This document shows, in pieces, positions 1-5,738 of a stretch of 7,562 nt of DNA. The DNA is from JBDSTZ01 sp039927975 (GTDB taxonomy: Bacteria; Pseudomonadota; Gammaproteobacteria; Burkholderiales; Burkholderiaceae_D), in assembly GCA_039927975.1 (NCBI GenBank), contig JBDSTZ010000266.1:1-7562 (forward strand). The letters run 5' to 3'. The notes under the pieces were generated by a model. That model did not search any database, had not been told where the DNA came from, and saw only the letters and a list, made by a program, of their open reading frames with translations. Every line of letters starts with the position of its first letter. Position 1 is the stretch's first letter. A program made the translations under genes and the position numbers.

Positions 1-1120
1 CGACGCTGATCACCGCGCCATCCTTGTCCGCGCTTACCGAGACGTCCACCGTGCCGCCAACCGGCGTGTACTTGACCGCGTTGTCGATCAGGTTGCGCAT
101 GAGGATGGTGAGGGCGTCGGCCTGCCCTTCCACGCTGACCTCGTCGGCTTGCTGCAGACCGAGGTCGACGCCCTTGTTCTGCGCCACCCCGGCCAGGTCG
201 CCGATGCAGCGACGCGCCAGCTCGTCGAGCGCGACCGGCGCCGCCTTCACTCCGCCCGCCGCGCTCGCCTCCTGGCGGGCCAGCACCAGCAATTGCTCCA
301 CCAGCCGCGTGGCGCGCTCGATGCCGGCCGTCAGGCGCCCCACCGCCACCGCGCGCGCCTCGGGATTGTCGGCGCGCTCCAGGCTGAGCACCTGCAGCTT
401 GAGCGCGGCCAGCGGCGTGCGCAATTCATGCGCGGCGTCGGCGACGAAATGCTGCTGCGCCTCGAAGGCGGTCTTCACGCGGCCGAACAGCAGGTTCAGT
501 TCGTGCACCAGCGGCCTGACCTCGTCGGGCAGGCCGGCCTCCGACACCGGCGACAGGTCGTCGGCCTGGCGCGCCGCCACTTGCGAGCGCACCCGCGCCA
601 CCGGTTGCAGCGAGCCGCTGACGACCCACCACACCACCAGCATCAGGATCGGCATCATGACCGCGATCGGCCCGACGGTGCGCAAGGCCAGGCTGCCGGC
701 CATGTTGCGGCGCACCGCCATGTCCTGCGCCACCTGCACGGTCTGGGTCGGGGTCTGGATCGAGAAGATGCGATAGATGGTGCCGTTGGCGCGCACATTT
801 GAAAAGCCCAGCACCGCGCGCTGCGGCAAGGTGGCGCGCGAGACGGTGCGGAACACTTGCACGCCGTCCGGGGTCCAGACCTGCACCAGCATGTCGTTGT
901 CTTCGCTGACCGGATCCTCGCCGGTGCGCGCCTCCATGTTCGACAAGGGCGCGTTCGAGCGCAGCGACAGCGCCATCTGGCGCATGTGGTAATCGAAAAT
1001 CTGGTCGGCGTCGTTGAGCGCGGTGTTGTAGGCGATCGACGCCTGGGCGAAGGCGGCGATGGTGATCGCGGCCAACAGGAACCACAGCAGACGGCCGCGC
1101 AGCGAATGGGTCACTTTCAT
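1..1120 (-). CDS. Sensor histidine kinase, QseC/TctE-like (C-terminus cut by window edge)
   Basis: Inner-membrane sensor kinase that should autophosphorylate and pass phosphate to the response regulator encoded just upstream. I translated 373 codons from the ATG at 1120; the frame stays open to the window edge. Visible parts: a first membrane segment at about residues 10-30; a periplasmic part at 31-147 that begins like the 2CSK_N sensor domain (DADQIFDYHMRQMALSL); a second membrane segment at about 148-170; a HAMP-like linker at about 170-222; a HisKA H-box (FVADAAHELRTPL) with phospho-acceptor His231; and the N-box of the ATPase domain (MRNLIDNAVKYTP) near 341-353. The glycine-rich ATP-lid boxes lie outside the window. 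The start is supported by an AAGGAA Shine-Dalgarno that overlaps the regulator's stop codon 13 nt upstream, a typical coupled pair. The signal sensed cannot be told. QseC versus TctE assignment is family-level only. Confidence 0.93.
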   Translation of the reverse strand, partial: MKVTHSLRGRLLWFLLAAITIAAFAQASIAYNTALNDADQIFDYHMRQMALSLRSNAPLSNMEARTGEDPVSEDNDMLVQVWTPDGVQVFRTVSRATLPQRAVLGFSNVRANGTIYRIFSIQTPTQTVQVAQDMAVRRNMAGSLALRTVGPIAVMMPILMLVVWWVVSGSLQPVARVRSQVAARQADDLSPVSEAGLPDEVRPLVHELNLLFGRVKTAFEAQQHFVADAAHELRTPLAALKLQVLSLERADNPEARAVAVGRLTAGIERATRLVEQLLVLARQEASAAGGVKAAPVALDELARRCIGDLAGVAQNKGVDLGLQQADEVSVEGQADALTILMRNLIDNAVKYTPVGGTVDVSVSADKDGAVISV

Positions 1121-1133
1121 CGCAGCGTTTCCT

Positions 1134-1796
1134 TCATCGTTTGGGCACCATGTAGCCGACGCCGCGCACGTTCTGGATCAGGTCGCTGCCGAGCTTTTTG
1201 CGCAGGCCGTGGATGTAGACTTCCACGGCGTTGCTGCTCACCTCGTCGCGCCAGCTGTACAGTTTTTCTTCGAGCTGGGCGCGCGAGAGCACGACCCCGG
1301 GCCGCGCGATGAGCGCTTCGAGCACCGCCCATTCGCGCGCCGACAGGCTGGCCGAGGCGCCGTCGACCAGCACTTCGCGGGTGGCCGGGTTGATGGAGAT
1401 GTTGTTGTAGTCGAAGACCGGCTCGGCCCGTCCGGCGGCGCGCCGCAGCAAGGCGCGGATGCGCGCCAGCAGCTCGTCGAGGTCGTAGGGTTTGAGCACG
1501 TAATCGTCGGCGCCCGCGTCGAGCCCGGCGATGCGCTGCTCGACCGAGTCACGCGCGGTGGCCACCAGCACCGGGGTGCGGTCCTTGCGCGCGCGCATCG
1601 AGCGCAGCACTTCCAGGCCATCCTTGCGCGGCAAGCCCAGGTCGAGCAGGACCAGGTCGTAGTTCTGCGATTGCATCAGGGCGGTGTCGGCCATCTCGCC
1701 GTCCTTGACCCAGTCGACCGCGTAGTGCTCGTCCCGCAACAGGTCGAGCACCACTTCGCCGATCATCGTATCGTCTTCCACCAGCAGCAGGCGCAT
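1134..1796 (-). CDS. OmpR-family response regulator (QseB/TctD-like)
   Basis: DNA-binding response regulator of 220 residues, a normal length for the family. The receiver domain (about 1-115) carries the acidic pocket Glu7/Asp8/Asp9, phospho-acceptor Asp52 in LLDLGLP, the conserved Thr80, and Lys102 in the LKPYD motif. A winged-helix trans_reg_C domain follows (about 125-218), with LSAREWAVLEAL and the recognition-helix region VEVYIHGLRKKLG, ending in the typical IQNVRGVGYM. I chose ATG at 1796 rather than the GTG one codon earlier (1799) because a GAGG motif lies 5 nt before the ATG and would be too close to the GTG, and because family members begin M-R-L-L-L-V-E-D-D. It sits between the protease gene (43-nt gap) and the kinase gene (13-nt gap) on one strand, so all three are probably co-transcribed. 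Targets are unknown; the protease operon itself is an inferred one. Confidence 0.95.
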   Translation of the reverse strand: MRLLLVEDDTMIGEVVLDLLRDEHYAVDWVKDGEMADTALMQSQNYDLVLLDLGLPRKDGLEVLRSMRARKDRTPVLVATARDSVEQRIAGLDAGADDYVLKPYDLDELLARIRALLRRAAGRAEPVFDYNNISINPATREVLVDGASASLSAREWAVLEALIARPGVVLSRAQLEEKLYSWRDEVSSNAVEVYIHGLRKKLGSDLIQNVRGVGYMVPKR

Positions 1797-1839
1797 CACA
1801 TCCTCGTTGTTTGTTCAGTGCCGGCGAAAGACCGGACGA

Positions 1840-3381
1840 TTAGCCGATATGCACCGGGATGAAGATTTTGTCATTGCCGCGCTGAATCAGCAAGGCCACC
1901 GACTTGCTCGACTTGCCGACCAGCGTGCGCACCTGGTCGATACTGCTGACCGGCCGCCCGTTGATCGACAATAGCACGTCGCCCGGCTGCACGCCGGCGT
2001 TGGCCGCCGCGCCGCCCGCGTCCTCGATCACCAGACCGCTGGCCAGGCCCGACTGGCGCCGTTCGAGCGGTTCGAGCGGACGCAGGGCCAGGCCAAGCCT
2101 GCCGCCGCTGTCGGCGCCCTTGCCGGCATCGTTGTCGGCCAGGTCGGGCTTGTCGTTGGCGTCGGCCAGGCTGGCGTTCAGCTGGATGATCTTGCCGTCA
2201 CGCCAGACGTCGAGCTTGACCTTGTCGCCCGGCTTTGACAGGCTGAGCATCGCCGGAAGATCGCCCGATGCGACTATCGGCTGGCCATTGACTTTGCGAA
2301 TCACGTCCCCCGACTTGATACCCGCTTTGTCCGCTGCTCCGCCACGCTCGACGTTTGACACCAACGCGCCTTCCGGCGACTCCAGCTTGAAGGAATCGGC
2401 GAAACCCTGGTTCACTTCCTGGATCGACACGCCCAGCTTGGCATGCTGCACCTTGCCGGTGGCGACGATCTGTTCCTTGATGCGGTTGGCCAGGTCGATC
2501 GGGATGGCGAACGACAAGCCCTGATAGCCGCCGGTCTGGCTGTAGATCTGCGAATTAATCCCGATCACTTCGCCGCGGGTGTTGAACAGCGGCCCGCCCG
2601 AGTTGCCCGGATTGACGGCGACGTCGGTCTGGATGAAAGGCACGGCGCCATTGCCGCCCTCGTCCGGCAGCGAGCGGCCCTTGGCGCTAACCACGCCGGC
2701 CGTCACGGTGCTTTCCAGGCCGAAGGGCGAGCCGATCGCCAGCACCCATTCGCCGACTTTCAGATCGGTTGATTTGCCGATTGGCACCACCGGCAAGTTC
2801 TTGGCGTCGATCTTGAGCACCGCCACGTCGGTCTTGGGGTCGGAGCCGAGCACGCGGGCGCGGTATTCGCGCCGGTCTTGCAGCTTGACCGTGACTTCCT
2901 TGGCGTCGCGCACCACGTGCGCGTTGGTCAGGATGACACCGTCCGGGCTCACCAGGAACCCGGAACCGGCGCCAAAAACGGGCGTATCGCGTTGACCACG
3001 GGGATTTTGCGGCCCCTGGAAGCGACGGAAAAATTCGAAGAAGGGATCGTTCTCGTCAAACCCGCGCGGGCCCTGGGCGCCCATCGAGGTCTTGGTGGTG
3101 CCCATCACGCGGACGTTCACCACGGCCGGGCCCATGCGCGAGACGATGCCGGTGAAGTCCGGCAACGCGACCGAGGCGGGCGTGCCCGACGGCGTCACCG
3201 ATGGCGGCGCCACGGTGGCGGCGGCCACCGGCACAGTGGGGTTCGATGCGCCGGGCTGGGCCACGGCGTTGTTATGATTGACGGCGATCGCGCCCACCGC
3301 TCCGCCGATGGCTCCGGCGGCGGCCAGCGCGAGCGTGAGACGCTTGGCACTGATGGCGGTAACGGCACTGACGTTAGACAT
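1840..3381 (-). CDS. Do-family periplasmic serine endoprotease (DegP/DegQ/MucD type)
   Basis: Trypsin-like protease/chaperone of the HtrA family, expected to degrade misfolded envelope proteins. The 513-residue product has a hydrophobic segment at about 15-34 after basic residues, with a possible signal-peptidase site after AVA (residue 41), so it is either exported or membrane-anchored. A Pro/Ala/Thr-rich linker follows. The catalytic triad is complete: His155 (TNAHVV), Asp185 (KTDVAVL) and Ser261 (GNSGGPL). PDZ1 covers about 313-405 and PDZ2 about 427-511, separated by an Asp/Gly/Lys-rich linker at 407-427. The LA-loop region (about 95-133) is Gly/Pro-rich and only moderately long, more like DegQ/MucD than E. 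coli DegP, so no symbol is assigned. The start is firm: AGGAGG lies 5 nt before the ATG. It is first of an apparent operon with the response regulator and kinase. I found no convincing sigma-E box upstream in the right orientation. Confidence 0.96.
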   Translation of the reverse strand: MSNVSAVTAISAKRLTLALAAAGAIGGAVGAIAVNHNNAVAQPGASNPTVPVAAATVAPPSVTPSGTPASVALPDFTGIVSRMGPAVVNVRVMGTTKTSMGAQGPRGFDENDPFFEFFRRFQGPQNPRGQRDTPVFGAGSGFLVSPDGVILTNAHVVRDAKEVTVKLQDRREYRARVLGSDPKTDVAVLKIDAKNLPVVPIGKSTDLKVGEWVLAIGSPFGLESTVTAGVVSAKGRSLPDEGGNGAVPFIQTDVAVNPGNSGGPLFNTRGEVIGINSQIYSQTGGYQGLSFAIPIDLANRIKEQIVATGKVQHAKLGVSIQEVNQGFADSFKLESPEGALVSNVERGGAADKAGIKSGDVIRKVNGQPIVASGDLPAMLSLSKPGDKVKLDVWRDGKIIQLNASLADANDKPDLADNDAGKGADSGGRLGLALRPLEPLERRQSGLASGLVIEDAGGAAANAGVQPGDVLLSINGRPVSSIDQVRTLVGKSSKSVALLIQRGNDKIFIPVHIG

Positions 3382-3513
3382 TACGACCTCCTGGGATCTG
3401 ATGGGGTTGAAGTGTTGTTGTGAGCTTTCATTCTGGGTCAGCAGACTTAGAACTTGCTTAATGTCTTGAGGCCGTTGCGCGCGCCCGACAGCCGGCGTGC
3501 GGCGGAACGCACA

Positions 3514-3541
3514 AAGGGCGCCCCGAACAGCGGACGCCCTT
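3514..3541 (-). terminator. Probable terminator downstream of hsp20
   Basis: An inverted repeat with arms AAGGGCG (3514-3520) and CGCCCTT (3535-3541) makes a perfect 7-bp stem. It can gain two more G-C pairs after one mismatch. It lies about 87 nt beyond the hsp20 stop codon. On the minus strand the stem is followed by only a short T stretch (CTTTGTG), so it is a weak intrinsic terminator or a transcript-end stabiliser. It separates the hsp20 transcript from the protease operon promoter region. Confidence 0.5.
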
Positions 3542-3627
3542 ATATTTACTGGCCTGGTTCAACGACCGCGCGGGCGCGATCCGTTCAGCGGACCGGCGTC
3601 ACGCCGCGCGCGGGCGGCCTGCGGCCC

Positions 3628-4110
3628 TTAAGCGGCCTGGGCTTCGCGCTGCTCGGCAGGCACCGTGCGCTGCTCGAGGGTCTGCACATTGTCGCCGCCA
3701 TTGATGGTGATCTTGCGCGGCTTGAGTGCTTCCGGCACTTCACGCACCAGCTCGATGGTGAGCATGCCGTTGTCGAACGAGGCGGTGGTCACCTTGACGT
3801 GATTGGCCAGCTGGAAACGCTGCTCGAAATCGCGCGCGGCGATGCCACGGTGCAGATAGGTGCGCTGTTGCGCTTCCTTCTGCTTGCGGCCCGTCACGTG
3901 CAGGGCGTCACGCTCGGTGACGATCTCGACTTCGGAGCGGTCGAAACCGGCCAGCGCCATCACGATGCGGTATTTGTCTTCACCGACCAGTTCGATGTTG
4001 TAGGGAGGATAGCTGGGCTGAGCATCGGCGCGCTGCGATTCGAGCAGGTTGGCCAGACGATCAAAACCGATTGCGGAACGATACAAAGGTGCAAGGTCAA
4101 AAGTACGCAT
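3628..4110 (-). CDS. ibpA: Small heat-shock protein, Hsp20/IbpA-like
   Basis: Cytoplasmic ATP-independent holdase chaperone that binds unfolding proteins for later refolding. The 160-residue product starts M-R-T-F-D-L-A-P-L-Y-R-S-A-I-G-F-D-R-L, very close to the start of E. coli IbpA/IbpB as I remember it. The alpha-crystallin domain spans about 35-125 and shows YPPYNIE, the AGFDRSEVEI strand and the conserved NGMLTIEL. The C-terminal I-x-I oligomer motif is present as Ile134-Thr-Ile136, followed by a Gln/Glu-rich tail. It appears monocistronic. AAAAGGA lies about 7 nt before the ATG, and a sigma-32-type promoter lies about 70-95 nt upstream, as expected for a heat-shock gene. I looked for an RNA thermometer in the roughly 60-nt leader and saw no stable pairing that would cover the Shine-Dalgarno. 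The family call is firm; the symbol is by similarity to class A IbpA proteins. Confidence 0.95.
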   Translation of the reverse strand: MRTFDLAPLYRSAIGFDRLANLLESQRADAQPSYPPYNIELVGEDKYRIVMALAGFDRSEVEIVTERDALHVTGRKQKEAQQRTYLHRGIAARDFEQRFQLANHVKVTTASFDNGMLTIELVREVPEALKPRKITINGGDNVQTLEQRTVPAEQREAQAA

Positions 4111-4177
4111 GATAGATATCCTTTTAGAAGTTAAGCGATAAGTTGGCGGACCTCTGTTTGAGCATCCGCTGCGTCCA

Positions 4178-4205
4178 ATCTAGGGTCCCGTTCGGCGCTT
4201 TCAAG
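4178..4205 (-). promoter_or_regulatory. Sigma-32-type heat-shock promoter for hsp20
   Basis: On the minus strand a CTTGAA -35 box (4205 to 4200) is followed after 14 nt by CCCTAGAT (4185 to 4178), close to the known heat-shock -10 consensus CCCCATNT. Start of transcription should be near 4170, giving a leader of about 60 nt before the hsp20 ATG at 4110. The match to consensus and position is seen; the use of RpoH is inferred from the family of the downstream gene. Confidence 0.7.
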
Positions 4206-4214
4206 GCCTTGAAA
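4199..4214. repeat. Perfect 16-bp palindrome joining two divergent -35 boxes
   Basis: TTTCAAGGCCTTGAAA reads the same on both strands. Each half contains CTTGAAA, the sigma-32 -35 motif, so the palindrome places two heat-shock -35 elements back to back, one facing hsp20 and one facing the plus-strand gene at 4355. It could also be a binding site for a dimeric regulator; the sequence alone cannot separate the two readings. Confidence 0.75.
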
Positions 4215-4236
4215 TAGTCGATTTTCAACCCAATGG
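4208..4236 (+). promoter_or_regulatory. Candidate divergent sigma-32-type promoter for the 4355 gene
   Basis: On the plus strand CTTGAA (4208-4213) is followed after 15 nt by CCCAATGG (4229-4236), which matches five of the seven informative positions of the heat-shock -10 consensus CCCCATNT. Transcription would start near 4243, inside the AT-rich inverted repeat, and leave a leader of about 110 nt. The -35 box is exact, but part of that match follows automatically from the palindrome, so this promoter is less certain than the hsp20 one. Confidence 0.5.
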
Positions 4237-4238
4237 GC

Positions 4239-4255
4239 CGACAAATATTTTGTCG
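4239..4255. promoter_or_regulatory. AT-rich inverted repeat, possible operator or leader hairpin
   Basis: CGACAAA (4239-4245) and TTTGTCG (4249-4255) are perfect 7-bp arms around TAT. The site is strikingly AT-rich for this GC-rich region. It lies at the expected transcription start of the plus-strand promoter, where a repressor could act. It could instead form a short hairpin at the 5' end of the transcript. Confidence 0.45.
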
Positions 4256-4354
4256 AAAGAGGTGCGGCGGCGTTCGCCAGCGGGCCGTCCGCGCGCGCCG
4301 CCGCAGGGATTCCGCTCGCCCCCCCGTGCGGCGCGTTTGGTGTATGCTGGCCGT

Positions 4355-4705
4355 ATGACTACCGATACCGACATCCAGCTGTCCGGCCCGTTCACGGCGA
4401 CCGACGGCAGCGGCCGCACCCATGAGGTGAAGGCCATCCGCATTTTTGACGAGGGCTACGGCATCATCGATGTGTACGTCGATTTCGCCAAGCCGATCGA
4501 GAGTGGCCTGTACAAGGACAAGACCCTCGTCGGCCAACTGATCGCCCGCCTGCGCACGCTCGGCTACGTCGGCCCCGACTTCGCGCACAGCGATCCGGGC
4601 CTGCAGGACAGCAAGCTGATCGTGCTCGAAGCGCCGGAAGAGTTCAGCGACTTTGCGAAGAAGAAAGGCTGGAAGAACCTGGCCGAAGAATTCGACGACG
4701 AATGA
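4355..4705 (+). CDS. Small acidic protein of unknown function
   Basis: I do not recognise this 116-residue protein. It has no signal peptide or membrane segment, so it is probably cytoplasmic. The first half looks like alternating beta strands (IQLSGPFTATDG, HEVKAIRIFDEGYGIIDVYVDF). It is followed by a helix-like stretch (KDKTLVGQLIARLRTLGY) and a charged C-terminal helix ending EEFDDE. ATG 4355 is preferred because the residues before it, in a frame open from TTG 4250, are Arg/Pro-rich and look non-coding. No Shine-Dalgarno precedes it; a TATGCT at 4343-4348 would put a transcript start almost on the ATG, so leaderless expression is possible. Upstream it faces the shared heat-shock-type control region with hsp20, which hints at a stress role, but that is inference only. 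The stop codon falls inside a 15-bp tandem repeat. Confidence 0.82.
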   Translation: MTTDTDIQLSGPFTATDGSGRTHEVKAIRIFDEGYGIIDVYVDFAKPIESGLYKDKTLVGQLIARLRTLGYVGPDFAHSDPGLQDSKLIVLEAPEEFSDFAKKKGWKNLAEEFDDE

Positions 4706-4756
4706 TTTGTCGACGAATGATTTGTCGACGAATGATTCAACGACGAATGATGTGAG
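4697..4756 (+). repeat. 15-bp tandem repeat, four units, carrying the stop codon
   Basis: Four consecutive 15-bp units start at 4697, 4712, 4727 and 4742. The first two are identical (GACGAATGATTTGTC); the third ends TCAAC and the fourth GTGAG. The first unit contains the last Asp-Glu codons and the TGA stop of the preceding gene. Because the unit is exactly five codons, every copy repeats Asp-Glu-stop in the same frame (TGA at 4703, 4718, 4733 and 4748). It looks like local duplication of the gene's own 3' end. Confidence 0.92.
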
Positions 4757-4770
4757 AAGTCATTCGTCGT
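4740..4770. terminator. Strong hairpin between convergent genes, probable bidirectional terminator
   Basis: ACGACGAATGA (4740-4750) and TCATTCGTCGT (4760-4770) form a perfect 11-bp stem with a 9-nt loop. It lies between a plus-strand stop at 4705 and a minus-strand stop at 4821, as expected for a shared terminator. No T-run follows on either strand, so it may act by stabilising 3' ends or with Rho. The left arm is the last unit of the 15-bp repeat. The right arm could also pair with unit 1 (all 11 nt, 4695-4705) or with units 2 and 3 (10 nt). Confidence 0.6.
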
Positions 4771-4820
4771 GCGGCCCATTGCGGTTGAAATGAATTCGTC
4801 GCGTTGGATGCCTGTGCCGG

Positions 4821-5585
4821 CTATTGCTGGCTGACGTAACGGCTGCTCCAGGCCGCGATCAAGCCGGCGACGTACTTGCCGTCCTCGCGGCCGGTCAACA
4901 AATGGTCGGCGTCATCGAGCGAGACGAAACTTTTCGGATGTTTGGCCGCGCCGAAGATGGCCACCGCGTTGCTCACATCGACCGTGGTGTCGAGCGGCGA
5001 ATGCATGACCAGCAGCGCGCGCTGCAAGTGGGCGATCTTGTCGGTCAGCTTGTGCGCGGCGGCGTCGACCACGAACTGCCGCTTGATGGTGAATGGCCGG
5101 CCGGCCAGCTGCACCTCGGCCTCCCCCTCTTGATGAATCGCCGCCAGGCTGTCGCCAAACATGGCGTTGACCTTGGCCGGCTCGCTCGGTGCGGCGATCG
5201 TGACGACGGCGCGCGCTTCGGGAATATCGCCGGCCGCCGCCAGCACGGCCGCGCCGCCCAGGCTGTGTCCGATCAGTAAGCTCGGCGCCTGCAACTGCGC
5301 GCGCATGAAGCCGGCCGCCGCCACCAGGTCGGCCACGTTCGAGCTGAAATTGGTGTCGGCGAAATCGCCCTCGCTCGCGCCCAGTCCGGTGAAATCGAAA
5401 CGCAGTACACCGATGCCGTGCTCGCTCAAGCCGTGGGCGATCCGGCTTGCGCCCAGCACGTCTTTTCCGCAGGTAAAGCAATGCGCGAACAGGGCGTAGG
5501 ACTTGACGGGCCCGTCGGGCGCGTCAAGCCGCGCGGCCAGCTTGTGGCCGTTGGCGCCGGGGAAATCGTATTGGGTTGTCCGCAT
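4821..5585 (-). CDS. Alpha/beta hydrolase (OsmC-partner type)
   Basis: Serine hydrolase of the alpha/beta fold, 254 residues, probably cytoplasmic; the substrate is unknown. The nucleophile elbow is GHSLGG with Ser108. Asp199 (HSPLDTTV) and His228 (DADHLL) complete a likely triad. The segment FAHCFTCGKD (33-42) supplies the oxyanion-hole region and is typical of hydrolases often found fused to, or beside, an OsmC peroxiredoxin domain. Here the protein stops after the hydrolase fold and no OsmC gene is in the window. The start fits family members (M-x-x-x-x-F-P-G-x-x-G-x-x-L-A-A-R-L), but no clear Shine-Dalgarno precedes it. It lies 153 nt after the methyltransferase gene on the same strand and converges with the small unknown gene. 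I see no strong promoter in that gap, so co-transcription with the methyltransferase is possible. Confidence 0.92.
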   Translation of the reverse strand: MRTTQYDFPGANGHKLAARLDAPDGPVKSYALFAHCFTCGKDVLGASRIAHGLSEHGIGVLRFDFTGLGASEGDFADTNFSSNVADLVAAAGFMRAQLQAPSLLIGHSLGGAAVLAAAGDIPEARAVVTIAAPSEPAKVNAMFGDSLAAIHQEGEAEVQLAGRPFTIKRQFVVDAAAHKLTDKIAHLQRALLVMHSPLDTTVDVSNAVAIFGAAKHPKSFVSLDDADHLLTGREDGKYVAGLIAAWSSRYVSQQ

Positions 5586-5738
5586 CGGTCGAAGTGTTCA
5601 GTCCGTTGGTTTGCCTGGCACTACTGTGCAACAGAACCGGGCGGGCAGCAAGCGCTGTTCGTTCGCCAACGCCGCGCCGATTTTGCGCCGCCGATTTCAA
5701 GCTTGCCACTTTTGCGCCGCGATCCTACCGTGCCGTTG
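5586..5738. other. Gap between methyltransferase and hydrolase genes, with 11-bp direct repeat
   Basis: No gene is supported here. TTTTGCGCCGC occurs twice, at 5681-5691 and 5710-5720, 29 bp apart. I found no convincing -35/-10 pair for the hydrolase and no terminator hairpin for the methyltransferase. The repeat might be a protein-binding pair or chance. Confidence 0.35.

Noticed and set aside
426..1085. Long minus-strand reading frame rich in Arg/Ala/Gly
   Set aside because: It is an alternate-frame shadow of the histidine kinase gene, whose own frame shows H-box and N-box motifs.
1816..1836. CCGG...CCGG mini-hairpin between the protease and regulator genes
   Set aside because: The stem is only 4-5 bp and there is no T-run, so it does not argue for a terminator splitting the operon.
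3450..3455. GAACTT, a sigma-E -35 motif, near the protease gene
   Set aside because: It is on the plus strand, pointing away from the protease gene, and has no matching -10 at the right distance.
4111..4170. RNA thermometer (ROSE or fourU type) in the hsp20 leader
   Set aside because: I found only about 4-bp pairings near the AAAAGGA site, too weak to support it by eye; a folding calculation would be needed.
4697..4756. Short regular repeats as a possible CRISPR array
   Set aside because: The units are contiguous with no spacers and only 15 bp long.
4564..4779. Minus-strand frame encoding an Asn-His-Ser-Ser repeat peptide
   Set aside because: The repeat peptide only reflects the 15-bp DNA repeat, and the frame runs antisense into the plus-strand gene.
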